DNA of 50,810 nucleotides from Fibrobacter sp. UBA4375 (GCA_002391195.1 DGRZ01000107.1:1-50810); one strand, 5' to 3'; positions 14,469 to 24,533 are shown, counted from the stretch's first letter. Numbers and translations: made by a program. The notes: generated from the sequence alone by a model not told the origin.

Positions 14469-16310
14469 ATGATTCATTTTAGGCACAAACCCATAGACAA
14501 GAACGAGTCCAAGTACAAGAGGCTCAGCCGCATCTATTACAACCGCATGTTCCCCAAAAGGCAGGACGCCTTGAAGGTGGCGTGGTCAGTTGCCGCCGGC
14601 GTGTTTATTGGAATTTGGCCCACTATCGGCATAGCGATTATCCTTACGGTGGCCTTTTGTGCCGTGTTCAGGCTCCCGAAAGTCCCCGGAATCGTGGCTT
14701 CCTTCGTGGCAAACCCCCTTACCCAGTTCGGTTTCTTTTACCCGGCGGGCTATGCCATCGGTTGCAAGCTGTTGAAACCTGAAAAAATCAATTTCGATTT
14801 TCTTTCGGAATTTGAGGGGCTGTCCTTTAAGAATTTTGTTTCTGTCATAACTCACCTTTGGCACGATGCGGCGGGCCATCTAGCCGCTTTTATGGTGGGT
14901 ATTACCATCGTGGCTGCCATTGGCGCCGCCATTTTCTTCGTATTGGCCTATTTTATTGTAAATTATCGCAAGAAAAAATGGATGGCGGGCAAGACCAGCT
15001 ATATCCAGAACTTGATTGCCGAAGACGAGGCTTTGATTAAAGAAGCACACAAAGGAAAACACCCTATGATGCACATTTACCCGTTCAAGGCGCTGCGCCC
15101 GGTGAATCCGGCCGAAGCTGAAACGATTTCTGCCCTTCCGTACGACGTGATGAACCGCGCCGAAGCGAAGGCCATGGCCGAAGGACTTCCGCATTCCTAT
15201 TTGCGCGTGACCCGTGCAGAACTGGAACTGCCCGATTCTGTGGATGCCTATGACCCGAAGGTCTATGCCCATGCCCGCGAAAACCTGGACAAGATGATTG
15301 CCGACGGTGTTATCGCCTACGACAAGAAGCCTTGCCTCTACGTTTACCGCCAGACCATGAACGGTCGCGAACAGTACGGCCTGGTCTGCTGCGTGCCCGC
15401 TGCCGATTACTTCAACGGCATTATCAAGAAGCACGAACTCACTCGCGCTGACAAGGAAGAAGACCGCCTCCGTCATGTGCTGGCCACCAACGCCAACACG
15501 GGTCCGGTGTTTTTGACCTACCGCGACCAGGGCCAGTTCGACTTGTTCGGTGCCGTGACCAAACGCAAGCCCGTTTACGATTTCGTGAGCAAGGGTGACG
15601 GATTCGGCCACACGGTGTGGATTATCGACGATGACGCCGAAATCGAGGCTATCCGCAAGTCTTTCGAAGCCGTTCCGGTGAGCTACATTGCCGACGGTCA
15701 CCACAGGAGCGCTGCCGGAGCCCGTGCTGCCAGCTACCGTGCAGAACAGAACCCGAACAACACCGGTGACGAAGAATACAACCGTTACCTTGCTATCCTG
15801 TTCCCCAGCACCCAGCTGAAGATTCTGGACTACAACCGCGTGCTGAAGGACCTGAATGGTCGCACTCCGGAACAGCTCATGGAAGAGATGAAGAAGGTGT
15901 TCGATATCGAAGCTCTCGACAAGATGCAGAGCCCTGCCAAGCAGAATCAGGTGAATTTCTACATGGGTGGCAAGTGGTACGCTTGTACCTTCAAGGCCCA
16001 GTTCCTCAAGAACCTGGGCCCAGTCGATAGCTTGGACGTAGCGCTCCTCCAGAAGCTCATCCTCAAGCCGCTCTTCGACATCGACGACCCCCGTACTTCC
16101 AAGCGCATCGACTTTGTCGGTGGCATCCGCGGTCTCGGCGAACTGGTGAAGCGCGTTGATAGCGGCGAATGCGCCTGCGCCTTTGCCATGTACCCGACCA
16201 CTCTCGACCAGCTCATGAACATCGCCGATGCCGGCGAAATCATGCCGCCCAAGAGCACCTGGTTCGAACCCAAGCTCCGCGACGGTCTGCTGGTCCATTC
16301 GCTGGATTAA
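14469..16310 (+). CDS. DUF2062-DUF1015 fusion protein
   Basis: 613 residues from the ATG at 14469; the earlier in-frame start at 14406 has no support. Residues 20-180 are a DUF2062 membrane domain (GVFIGIWPTIGIAI, FVANPLTQFGFFYPAG, a second membrane segment at about 143-170). From M200/M201 (15066) the chain is a complete DUF1015 protein: IYPFKALRPV, ALPYDVM, YVYRQTMNGREQYGLVCCV, YIADGHHRSAA, FAMYPTT. DUF1015 is normally a separate soluble protein of about 410 residues and unknown function. AAAGGA about nine bases before codon 200 could allow separate translation of the second half. A GC-rich hairpin follows the stop, so the gene probably stands alone. Confidence 0.88.
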   Translation: MIHFRHKPIDKNESKYKRLSRIYYNRMFPKRQDALKVAWSVAAGVFIGIWPTIGIAIILTVAFCAVFRLPKVPGIVASFVANPLTQFGFFYPAGYAIGCKLLKPEKINFDFLSEFEGLSFKNFVSVITHLWHDAAGHLAAFMVGITIVAAIGAAIFFVLAYFIVNYRKKKWMAGKTSYIQNLIAEDEALIKEAHKGKHPMMHIYPFKALRPVNPAEAETISALPYDVMNRAEAKAMAEGLPHSYLRVTRAELELPDSVDAYDPKVYAHARENLDKMIADGVIAYDKKPCLYVYRQTMNGREQYGLVCCVPAADYFNGIIKKHELTRADKEEDRLRHVLATNANTGPVFLTYRDQGQFDLFGAVTKRKPVYDFVSKGDGFGHTVWIIDDDAEIEAIRKSFEAVPVSYIADGHHRSAAGARAASYRAEQNPNNTGDEEYNRYLAILFPSTQLKILDYNRVLKDLNGRTPEQLMEEMKKVFDIEALDKMQSPAKQNQVNFYMGGKWYACTFKAQFLKNLGPVDSLDVALLQKLILKPLFDIDDPRTSKRIDFVGGIRGLGELVKRVDSGECACAFAMYPTTLDQLMNIADAGEIMPPKSTWFEPKLRDGLLVHSLD

Positions 16311-16336
16311 TCATTGACACATGTCGGATAAGTTTT

Positions 16337-16363
16337 AGGGAGGGGAGAGCCCTCCCTTGTCAT
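16337..16363 (+). terminator. Probable intrinsic terminator after the DUF2062-DUF1015 gene
   Basis: Perfect 8-bp stem AGGGAGGG (16337-16344) and CCCTCCCT (16350-16357) with a GAGAG loop, followed by TGTCATTATTTAT. The T tract is interrupted, so the strength is uncertain. It is well placed between the stop at 16310 and the transporter operon. Confidence 0.65.
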
Positions 16364-16403
16364 TATTTATATTTTCATCGAAAAGTGAAATTGTCGAGGG
16401 ATT

Positions 16404-17486
16404 ATGATTTCAATCCGTCACCTGAAAAAAGTATTCCCTAATGCCACGCCGCTGCTGGACGTGAATGCCGAAATTGAAAAGGGCGACATTATTTCTATTA
16501 TCGGCCCTTCGGGTACAGGCAAGTCCACGTTCCTTCGCTGTATCAACCGTCTGGAAACTCCGACGGCAGGGGAAATCCTGATTGACGGCAAGTCCATTAC
16601 GGCACCTTCGGCAGATGTTCTGTCGCTCCGTCGCAAGATGGGCATGGTTTTCCAGAGCTTTAACCTTTTCAACCACTTGACTGTTCTCGAAAACATTATG
16701 GTGGCCCAGGTGGACCTGCTTCACCGTTCAAAGAAAGAAGCCTATGAGAAGGCCATGGCGCTCCTCCATACGGTAGGCCTTGCAGACAAGGCACTGAATT
16801 TACCCGAAGAACTTTCCGGTGGGCAGAAACAGCGTGCGGCTATCGCCCGTACCTTGGCCATGGACCCTGAAATTGTACTGTTCGACGAGCCCACCAGTGC
16901 CTTGGACCCCACCATGGTGGGGGAGGTCCTTGCGGTTATCCGTAACCTTGCAAAGCAAGGACTGACGATGCTCATCGTTACTCACGAAATGAAATTTGCC
17001 CGGGATATTTCCACCCGAATCTTTTATATGGACCAGGGGGTCATCTACGAGGAAGGGACTCCCGAGCAGATATTTGACAATCCGCAAAAGGACAGGACTC
17101 GTCAGTTCATAAGACGCCTTAAGGTTTTCGAAGAGGTGATCTTGCCTTCGACCTTTGATTATATGGGGACGGTGAACAGACTTTATGCTTTCGCAGAGAA
17201 GAACCAGGTTTCCAAGAGAATGTCGAGAAACATGCTCTTCGCCTTTGAAGAAATGGTGGTCCAGTCCATTTTGAATAGGCTTTCTGTAACAGAAGAAATC
17301 CACATGGTCATGGAATATTCCGGCGAAGGTGACGGCCTGGTGATAAAGGTTGAATATGGAGGCGAGGTCTTAAATCCGCAAGACGGCATGGACGAAGTCT
17401 CCCGCAAATTTTTGGAACTGGCTACAAACACCATTGTTCACAATTATTCCGGTGGCAAGAACACCGTGGAACTGCGTATCAGGTAG
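16404..17486 (+). CDS. Amino-acid ABC transporter ATPase with C-terminal HATPase-like domain
   Basis: 360 residues; GAGGG precedes the ATG. The first 245 residues are a standard GlnQ/HisP-type polar amino-acid ATPase: Walker A GPSGTGKST (34-42), Q-loop VFQSFNLFNHLTV, signature LSGGQKQR near 136, Walker B and D-loop IVLFDEPTSALDPT, switch VTHE near 193. The family normally ends here. About 115 more residues follow, with the order of an anti-sigma-kinase (RsbW-like) HATPase domain: SKRMSRNMLFAFEEMVVQSI, a beta sheet, then a C-terminal strand GGKNTVELRIR. The ATP-binding Asn of the EExxxN motif is not evident, so the domain may sense rather than phosphorylate. It is 12 bases upstream of the permease gene. 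The fusion is unusual. Confidence 0.88.
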   Translation: MISIRHLKKVFPNATPLLDVNAEIEKGDIISIIGPSGTGKSTFLRCINRLETPTAGEILIDGKSITAPSADVLSLRRKMGMVFQSFNLFNHLTVLENIMVAQVDLLHRSKKEAYEKAMALLHTVGLADKALNLPEELSGGQKQRAAIARTLAMDPEIVLFDEPTSALDPTMVGEVLAVIRNLAKQGLTMLIVTHEMKFARDISTRIFYMDQGVIYEEGTPEQIFDNPQKDRTRQFIRRLKVFEEVILPSTFDYMGTVNRLYAFAEKNQVSKRMSRNMLFAFEEMVVQSILNRLSVTEEIHMVMEYSGEGDGLVIKVEYGGEVLNPQDGMDEVSRKFLELATNTIVHNYSGGKNTVELRIR

Positions 17487-17498
17487 GGGAGGACAAAG

Positions 17499-19862
17499 AT
17501 GCTTTTGAGATTTTTATTCCTTGCCTGCCTGATCCTTTTGGGCTGTAACGAACCCGAAGAGCAGATTCGTTCCATGGGCCAGTTGAATGATTCCCGCTAT
17601 ACCGTCGGGTATTACGTGGGCCAGTCTTCGGAGGCGGTACTCCCGCAGGTGTTGCCCAATGCCAGGCTGAAACCTTTCAGCGATGCGGTTACGGGTTACG
17701 AGGCCCTTCGTAAGGGGCAGATAGACGGTTTTGCCTTTGAACGAATGCAGATGGAACTCGCTATCATGAGCGGCTTTACCGGAGTGCATCTGCTTCCAGA
17801 GACGCTGGGTGACACGATTGAAATGGCAGTTGGTGTTTCTCGGGTTACTAAGATTCCTGACCTGAAGCGGAAAATAGACGAATTTATCCGGCTGATTCGC
17901 GAGGACGGAACCCTGGGGGACATGCAGGAACGCTGGCTTGTCCGGGGAGCGGATTCCATGCCGGAAATTCCCGCTCCCGAAAATGCGGATTTAGTCTTGA
18001 ACGTGGGAACAAGCGGCGTTGTTCCCCCGTACAGCTATTACAAGGGTGAAGCCCTGACGGGATTCGACATTGAGTTTGCCAGGCGGCTTGCCCTTTGGCT
18101 CAATGCCAAGGTGAAGTTCAAGGTCTATGACTACAACAGCATTGTCGCTGCCGCGGTAAGTGGCGATATCGATTGCATTTTGGCGAACTTGAACATTACC
18201 GCCGAGCGTGCGGAACGCATTGACTTTTCCAACCCGATTAGCCGTCTGGACAATGCCATCATGGTACGGGGCGATGTGGAAAAAACGGAAGACCTTTCTT
18301 CGGTTGCAGTCGACTTGAAGGACGTGCCGCCCCAGTTCAGGGACAAAAAGCTCAAGTACAATTCCATAGCCGAGATGAACAAAAACGAGAATCTGAGACT
18401 CGGTATGCAGACGGGTTTCGTTTTCGTTGACAAGGAAACGCGGCGCCTTCTCCCAAAGGCGAAAATAGACTATTACAAATCTACGCCGGACATGGCCTAC
18501 CTTGTGGCGAACGGTAAGTTGGACGGCTTTATCAACGACGAACCGGTGATTCGTTATGCGGCTTTGGAAAACCCGAATCTTGGCTATATCCACGCGGGTT
18601 TCGAACCCATGGATATCGTGGCGGTATTCCCGAAAAAGGAGAAGGGACGCCGTCTTCGTGACGAGTTGAACACCTATATCGAAAAGTACCGTGCATCGGG
18701 CCTTCTGGATTCGATTGACAACCTGTGGCTGGGACACGACGAAACGAGAAAGGTCGTGGATTTCCCGAAGGCAAAAGAGGGAAAGCCGACTTTCAAGATG
18801 GCGACGAGTGCCATCAATCCGCCGTTTGAATACATTAAGGACGGTAAAGTTGTCGGTTACGAGATGGACTTGATGGCCCGGATTTTTGCAGAGATGGGGT
18901 ACGGTCTTGAAGTTCACGATGTCGCGTTTGAATCGGTTATTCTCGGTGTCGAAACGGGAATGTATGATTTTGCGGTGGCAACGTTGAGTACAACCCCGGC
19001 GTTCAAGGAAAAGAATTTCCTGTCCAATTCGTTCTATGTGTCGGAATGCGTGATGGCGGTGCAGATTCTGGATGAAAAGAATGTGTTGCCGCCTGCGAGA
19101 AACGGTGTGGCAAGCGACTCTGCCGCCATTGTCGAAGAAGGCCTGATTGCGTCGTTGAAGTCCAGTTTTGTGCGGACCTTCGTCATGGAATCCCGCTGGA
19201 AACTGGTGACAAATGGCATCTGGGTGACTGTGTATATTTCCATACTGTCGGCATTGTTCGGTACGGTTCTTGGATTCCTGATTTGTCTGATGCGCCTTTC
19301 CAAGATTAGAATTGTAGATGCCATCGCCATTACCTACATTCGCATTTTGCAGGGGACCCCTTCGGTGGTGCTCCTGATGATTCTGTTCTATGTGGTGTTT
19401 GCCCGTACGGGAATCGATGGAGTCTGGGTAGCTGTCATTGGTTTTGGCATGAACTTCGGGGCCTATGTTTCCGAGATGATGCGCACGGGAATCGAGGCGG
19501 TGGACAAGGGGCAGATGGAAGCGGCCCTTGCCCTGGGTTACACGAAACCCCGTGCTTTCTTCAAGATCGTGTTGCCCCAGGCGGCCAGGCACTTTTTGCC
19601 GGTGTACCAGGGTGAATTCATTTCGCTGGTGAAGATGACTTCGATTGTGGGTTACATCGCCATTCAGGATTTGACCAAGGCTTCCGACATTATCCGTAGC
19701 CGCACTTACGAGGCTTTTTTCCCGCTGATCACAACGGCAATCATCTATTTTGCCATTGCCTGGTTCTTGACACGGGTGCTCACGGCCATGCAGAAACGCC
19801 TGGACCCGTCTCGCCGCCGGAACCGACTCCTGCGTCATTCCGGGCCACGCACCGGAATCTAG
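17499..19862 (+). CDS. Fusion of tandem substrate-binding domains and amino-acid ABC permease
   Basis: 787 residues. A lipoprotein-type signal (LILLGC, C16) starts the chain. Three family-3 solute-binding modules follow: a short or partial one at about 30-150, a complete one at about 160-410 (LNVGTSGVVPPYSYYKGE, TGFDIEFARRLA, NAIMVRG) and a third, shorter one at about 428-530 (FKMATSAINPPFEYIKDGK, VGYEMDLMARI). Residues 566-770 are the membrane permease with the EAA loop EAALALGYTKPRAFFKIVLPQA. This gives a self-contained importer with the ATPase of the preceding gene, probably for amino acids. Substrate-binding/permease fusions are known in Gram-positive bacteria, but three modules on one permease is unusual. 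If C16 is acylated, the modules lie in the periplasm. Confidence 0.88.
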   Translation: MLLRFLFLACLILLGCNEPEEQIRSMGQLNDSRYTVGYYVGQSSEAVLPQVLPNARLKPFSDAVTGYEALRKGQIDGFAFERMQMELAIMSGFTGVHLLPETLGDTIEMAVGVSRVTKIPDLKRKIDEFIRLIREDGTLGDMQERWLVRGADSMPEIPAPENADLVLNVGTSGVVPPYSYYKGEALTGFDIEFARRLALWLNAKVKFKVYDYNSIVAAAVSGDIDCILANLNITAERAERIDFSNPISRLDNAIMVRGDVEKTEDLSSVAVDLKDVPPQFRDKKLKYNSIAEMNKNENLRLGMQTGFVFVDKETRRLLPKAKIDYYKSTPDMAYLVANGKLDGFINDEPVIRYAALENPNLGYIHAGFEPMDIVAVFPKKEKGRRLRDELNTYIEKYRASGLLDSIDNLWLGHDETRKVVDFPKAKEGKPTFKMATSAINPPFEYIKDGKVVGYEMDLMARIFAEMGYGLEVHDVAFESVILGVETGMYDFAVATLSTTPAFKEKNFLSNSFYVSECVMAVQILDEKNVLPPARNGVASDSAAIVEEGLIASLKSSFVRTFVMESRWKLVTNGIWVTVYISILSALFGTVLGFLICLMRLSKIRIVDAIAITYIRILQGTPSVVLLMILFYVVFARTGIDGVWVAVIGFGMNFGAYVSEMMRTGIEAVDKGQMEAALALGYTKPRAFFKIVLPQAARHFLPVYQGEFISLVKMTSIVGYIAIQDLTKASDIIRSRTYEAFFPLITTAIIYFAIAWFLTRVLTAMQKRLDPSRRRNRLLRHSGPRTGI

Positions 19863-19882
19863 GTGAATAATACATCTCACTT

Positions 19883-19932
19883 TGTCATCCCCGCGCCCTA
19901 CATTGTCATCCCCGCGCAGGCGGGGATCTCCC
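19883..19932 (+). repeat. Short dispersed palindromic repeat (TCATCCCCGCG type)
   Basis: Two copies of TTGTCATCCCCGCG separated by a few bases, then CAGGCGGGGATCTCCC. The arms can pair (ATCCCCGC/GCGGGGAT). It lies between the transporter and the Omp85 gene and is related to the elements at 10107-10159 and 24379-24428. Confidence 0.85.
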
Positions 19933-19953
19933 TTAAATTCTACATTTACATCG

Positions 19954-21312
<1,359 letters not shown>

Positions 21313-21355
21313 ATGTCTGGGCCTTTTGCGCCTTTACATCTTTTCAGATAAATGC

Positions 21356-21363
21356 TAAATTTG
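21356..21363 (+). promoter_or_regulatory. Candidate FCB-type -7 element for ppa
   Basis: TAAATTTG matches TAnnTTTG, 55 bases before the ppa start, in a short AT-rich spacer. TTTG at 21325-21328 lies 27 bases upstream, further than the usual 19, so only the -7 part is supported. Confidence 0.35.
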
Positions 21364-21418
21364 CGTTACAAAAATAAAAAACAAGAATTGGGCTCAAGGT
21401 GGGCCTTTTGGAGTATAA

Positions 21419-22009
21419 ATGGCTATTAACTATCTCGATCTTCCCATCGGACGCAAGTACCCCTACGAAGTGGACTGCGTTGTGGAAATCGGCAAGGACA
21501 CCAACCTCAAGTACGAATATGACGAGCGCCTGCACGTGTTCCGTCTGGACCGCTGCCTGCTCAGCTCCATGAGCTATCCTTGCACTTACGGATTTATCCC
21601 CAGCACCAAGGCCGATGACGGCGACGCCCTGGATATGCTGATTTACAGCCCCGCCTCCATGATGACGGGTTCTGTTTGCACTTGCCGCGTGATTGGCGCT
21701 TTGGATATGACCGACGGCGGCAAGAAGGACTACAAGGTTCTGGGAGTGCCCGTTTTCAACCCGCGCCCCATCAAGGACATTACCGACGTGGACCAGATGT
21801 TCCTCCGCATTACCAAGAACTTTTTCCAGAACTACAAGGAACTGGAAGGCAAGGACGTGCAGATTGGGGACTGGCAGAACGCGGAATTCGCCCGTGAACG
21901 TGTGATTGCGGCTCACCGCGCCTACTTCCAGATGCAGGTCCAGGTTCCAGAAACCTGCTACCAGGAACCGGAAAGCGGCGACCACCTGCCTCCGGAAGAG
22001 TTGATTTAA
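21419..22009 (+). CDS. ppa: Inorganic pyrophosphatase, family I
   Basis: 196 residues, typical for the soluble family I enzyme, which hydrolyses pyrophosphate to phosphate with Mg and so drives biosynthesis. Seen: the N-terminal INYLDLPIGRKYPYEVDCVVEI, KYEYDE (active-site Lys, Glu), YPCTYGFIPST and the metal-binding DDGDALDMLIYSP with three Asp. VPVFNPRPIKDITDVDQM follows, with the conserved D..D pair. GGAG lies five bases before the ATG. The stop is directly followed by the ridA stop on the opposite strand, with no spacer. Confidence 0.95.
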   Translation: MAINYLDLPIGRKYPYEVDCVVEIGKDTNLKYEYDERLHVFRLDRCLLSSMSYPCTYGFIPSTKADDGDALDMLIYSPASMMTGSVCTCRVIGALDMTDGGKKDYKVLGVPVFNPRPIKDITDVDQMFLRITKNFFQNYKELEGKDVQIGDWQNAEFARERVIAAHRAYFQMQVQVPETCYQEPESGDHLPPEELI

Positions 22010-22519
22010 CTACTTCTTCTCAATCCAATGATACCGTCCGCTGTAGCTAATTGCCTTACGGATGGCCTGGAACGTGCAGCTGATTTCGACGGCTGCATTT
22101 TTCGGTAGGGCGGCAACGCCCACGGCGGTACGGGCATGCTTGCCGTTTTCGCCCAAGATGCGCACGGCCAGTTCGGAGGCCCCGTTCAGCACGGCGGGCT
22201 GCTCGTGAAAATCGCTTGCAGACTGCACAAAGCCCTGCATCTGCACCAGCATCAGGGTCTCGTCGCTTTCCAAGAGCGTCATGGCGGCGGCGATGTTGTT
22301 CATTAGGCAAATCTGTGCCGCTTCGGTAGCCTTTTCTACGGAAATGTCCGTAGGCACCGTGCCGCAGAAGTTGGAGAAGTCCCCGTTGATGGAGGGCAAC
22401 TGCCCAGAAACCACGATGGTATCGCCATAGCGGGTGGCGGGAATGTAGGCCGCCAGCGGGGCCGGGCATTGGGGCAGGGTCAGGCCCAGTTCAGATACTT
22501 TCTCTTGAATGTCCTTCAC
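22010..22519 (-). CDS. RidA/YjgF family protein
   Basis: 169 residues using the GTG at 22519; AAGGAG lies six bases before it. A TTG at 22534 is in frame but sits just upstream of that ribosome site. The RidA fold (trimer; deaminates reactive enamines/imines such as 2-aminoacrylate) is seen in TIVVSGQLPSINGDF, ATEAAQICLMNNIAAAM, LVQMQGFVQSASDFHEQPAVLNGAS and GENGKHARTAVGVAALPKNAAVEI. The sequence is longer than E. coli RidA and matches the UK114-like subgroup of about 155 residues. The active-site Arg is visible in HARTAVGV. It is the last gene of a metP-metS-ridA unit. Confidence 0.9.
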   Translation of the reverse strand: MKDIQEKVSELGLTLPQCPAPLAAYIPATRYGDTIVVSGQLPSINGDFSNFCGTVPTDISVEKATEAAQICLMNNIAAAMTLLESDETLMLVQMQGFVQSASDFHEQPAVLNGASELAVRILGENGKHARTAVGVAALPKNAAVEISCTFQAIRKAISYSGRYHWIEKK

Positions 22520-22545
22520 GGTACTCTCCTTCAAATTCTCGTCAG

Positions 22546-22647
22546 TTATTTTTTCTTAAAGACCTTTGCGAAACAAAATATACAAAGTCCGATGATGGCG
22601 GCCCAGGAGGCTACCATAAAAATCAATCCGCTTGTAGAAAATTCCAT
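22546..22647 (-). CDS. metS: MetS-like small subunit of an NSS transporter
   Basis: 33 residues (begins MEFSTSGLIFMVASWAAI, ends FAKVFKKK): one membrane helix followed by a basic tail. It starts two bases after the stop of the NSS transporter gene, with GGAGG upstream of its ATG. In Corynebacterium MetP needs such a small single-helix partner, MetS, for methionine/alanine uptake, and short MetS-like genes commonly follow metP. Position, size and topology all fit. It is easily missed because of its length. Confidence 0.85.
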   Translation of the reverse strand: MEFSTSGLIFMVASWAAIIGLCIFCFAKVFKKK

Positions 22648-22649
22648 GG

Positions 22650-24311
22650 TTATGCCTCCTCTTCGTCGTGTTCATCGGCTCGGCCCACAGACTTGGTCTG
22701 TTTATGCAAGATGGTGGTGAGTCTTGCTGTACCACCCTGCCTCCAGGCAAAGTAGATGGCAATGTTCAAAAGGATTACCAGCGCAAGCAGGAATCCGCGC
22801 ACACCCCAGGTAAAGCCAATCTGGGAGAATTCCTGGCCAAGGAAGGTGACTCGTGCATCGGCGGCCACATTGCTCAGCAGCAACACGCCCATGCCGTCGT
22901 GGATCATCCATGCCACAAGCACGATGGCAAGGTAAATCGGGCACACGTACATGATGATAGGGCGGAAAAAGCGGGGGAGCTTAAGGGCCGCGCCGTCGTT
23001 CATCAGGGCAAAAGCTTCGTTTTCGGGTTTGCCGTCTTCGCCGATGGTCTCGGACTTGCGGCGACCCAGCACAAAGGCAAAAATGAACGCCTGGATGGTG
23101 CCGAGCACCACCAGCAAGAAACTACCGCCCCAGAAGTCCAGTTCATCGACGGCACCGGCGGCAAGGCCGAAGATGCCCACCAGGCTACCCAGGAAGGTCA
23201 CGGTACCTGTGGCGGCGATGGCCTTTTTGCGGTGGAACTTCAGGTCGTCTTCGCAGAAGCTGATCAGGGGCTGAATGATGGAAATGGCGCTGGTGACGCC
23301 TGCGATAAAGAGCATAGCAAACCAGAGGGTCTGGAAAAATCCGCCAAAGGGAAGCTGCCCGAACACGAAGGGCATGGTCTGGAATCCGAGACCGAAGGTG
23401 CCCAGCTTGGCGCATTCCTCGATGTTGTTGCCGGCAATGAGCACAGCCATAGGAATCACGATGGTGCCGCCCAAGATAATTTCGGCAAATCCGTTGGTAG
23501 CGCCTGCAGTCAAGGACGAAAGCACTAGGTCTTCCTTGGGTTTCAGGTAACTGGCGTAGCAGAACACGATGCCCATGCCAAGGCTCATGGTGAAGAACAC
23601 CTGGCCCGATGCCGCAAGCCACACGGCGGGGTTGAGCATTTCAGAGAAATTCGGGTTCCACACGAAGGCAAGGCCCTTGCCGATATCGCTTACGGTAAGT
23701 ACGCGCACCACCAGGATAATGCCCATGATGAGGAGGATGGGCATGGTCACCTTGTTTACCCGCTCGATACCTTTGCGTACGCCGAAGGACAAAAGCCCCA
23801 TGTTGCAGGCGAAGGTAATCAAGAAGAACAGGATGGCGGCAGGAATGGGGCCTACCTTGGTGTTCAGCATGATGTAGTTGCCGAAGAATTCCTTCATGGG
23901 CTCGTAACCGCCGGCCACCACTTCCATCAATTTGCCGGTGGCGGAGTAGTAGGTGAAGGCCAGAATCCAGGATTGGATAAAGACATAGTAGAAACTGATG
24001 AACAGCGGGGGCAAAAGTCCGAGGGAGCCCAGGTGCTTTGCCCAGGGCCTTTTGCCGAGAATGTAGTGGAAACCACCCGGTGCCGTACCATGGTGGTGGA
24101 GGCCTGCCGCACGGCCTAGGGTCCATTCCATCCAAGAGAGAGGAATGCCCAAAAGCAAGAAGGCGATAAGGTAGGGGATAATGAAGGCGCCGCCGCCGTT
24201 GGTGGCTGCCTGTACGGGAAAGCGTAAAAAGTTGCCGAGTCCGACGGCAGAACCCGCTACGGCGAGGATTACTCCCAGCTTCGAACCCCAGTTTTCTCTC
24301 TTGTTTGACAT
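22650..24311 (-). CDS. metP: Sodium-dependent amino-acid transporter, NSS family (MetP-like)
   Basis: 553 residues, about 12 membrane helices. Na-coupled symporter of the LeuT fold in the inner membrane. TM1 carries the NSS signature ILAVAGSAVGLGNFLRFP with the unwound Na/substrate site, then NGGGAFIIPYLIAFLLLGIP. TM3-6 and TM8 follow the family pattern (FYYVFIQSWILAF, WLAASGQVFFTMSLGMGIV). The length above 500 residues and the following metS argue for the MetP subfamily (methionine and alanine or other small amino acids in Corynebacterium). The substrate here is inference. The start is preceded by an AT-rich spacer with a dispersed repeat. Confidence 0.93.
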   Translation of the reverse strand: MSNKRENWGSKLGVILAVAGSAVGLGNFLRFPVQAATNGGGAFIIPYLIAFLLLGIPLSWMEWTLGRAAGLHHHGTAPGGFHYILGKRPWAKHLGSLGLLPPLFISFYYVFIQSWILAFTYYSATGKLMEVVAGGYEPMKEFFGNYIMLNTKVGPIPAAILFFLITFACNMGLLSFGVRKGIERVNKVTMPILLIMGIILVVRVLTVSDIGKGLAFVWNPNFSEMLNPAVWLAASGQVFFTMSLGMGIVFCYASYLKPKEDLVLSSLTAGATNGFAEIILGGTIVIPMAVLIAGNNIEECAKLGTFGLGFQTMPFVFGQLPFGGFFQTLWFAMLFIAGVTSAISIIQPLISFCEDDLKFHRKKAIAATGTVTFLGSLVGIFGLAAGAVDELDFWGGSFLLVVLGTIQAFIFAFVLGRRKSETIGEDGKPENEAFALMNDGAALKLPRFFRPIIMYVCPIYLAIVLVAWMIHDGMGVLLLSNVAADARVTFLGQEFSQIGFTWGVRGFLLALVILLNIAIYFAWRQGGTARLTTILHKQTKSVGRADEHDEEEA

Positions 24312-24533
24312 TTTTGACTATCCTAGTTCCCTAATTATTAATTCTACAAACTAAAACTTAACTCTTGTTTCCTCAAGCGGATCCTCGCCTTGGTTCGACT
24401 TCGCTCACCACAGGACGCGGGGATGACAATGCTCGAACCTCGTGCCTCGCACCTCTCGTAACCATCACGCCTCACAACTCACAACCCACAACTCACAACT
24501 CATTACTAGTCCCTAAATCCTAGGCCCTAGCCC
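24312..24533. repeat. Intergenic repeat region
   Basis: 222 bases between metP and the SpoIIE gene. Besides the palindromic element at 24379-24428 it holds a tandem stretch of (A)CAACTCACAACCCACAACTC (about 24475-24502) and CCCTAG-type repeats (about 24510-24540) that run into the end of the SpoIIE gene. No gene or tRNA is seen. Confidence 0.6.
24379..24428 (-). repeat. Palindromic dispersed repeat, reverse copy of the hemA element
   Basis: Read on the minus strand it is TGTCATCCCCGCG(T)CCTGTGGTGAGCGAAG..., nearly identical to 10107-10159, where the element lies inside hemA. One arm position differs (GCGAGGAT instead of GCGGGGAT). This intergenic copy shows that the hemA insertion is a mobile or dispersed element and not HemA sequence. 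Confidence 0.9.

Noticed and set aside
14880..16298. 472-residue minus-strand open frame
   Set aside because: It is the complement of the DUF2062-DUF1015 gene; the composition and lack of motifs show a shadow.
24475..24502. Tandem CACAACTC-like units considered as a CRISPR array
   Set aside because: Units are under 12 bases, with no regular spacers, and no cas gene is present.
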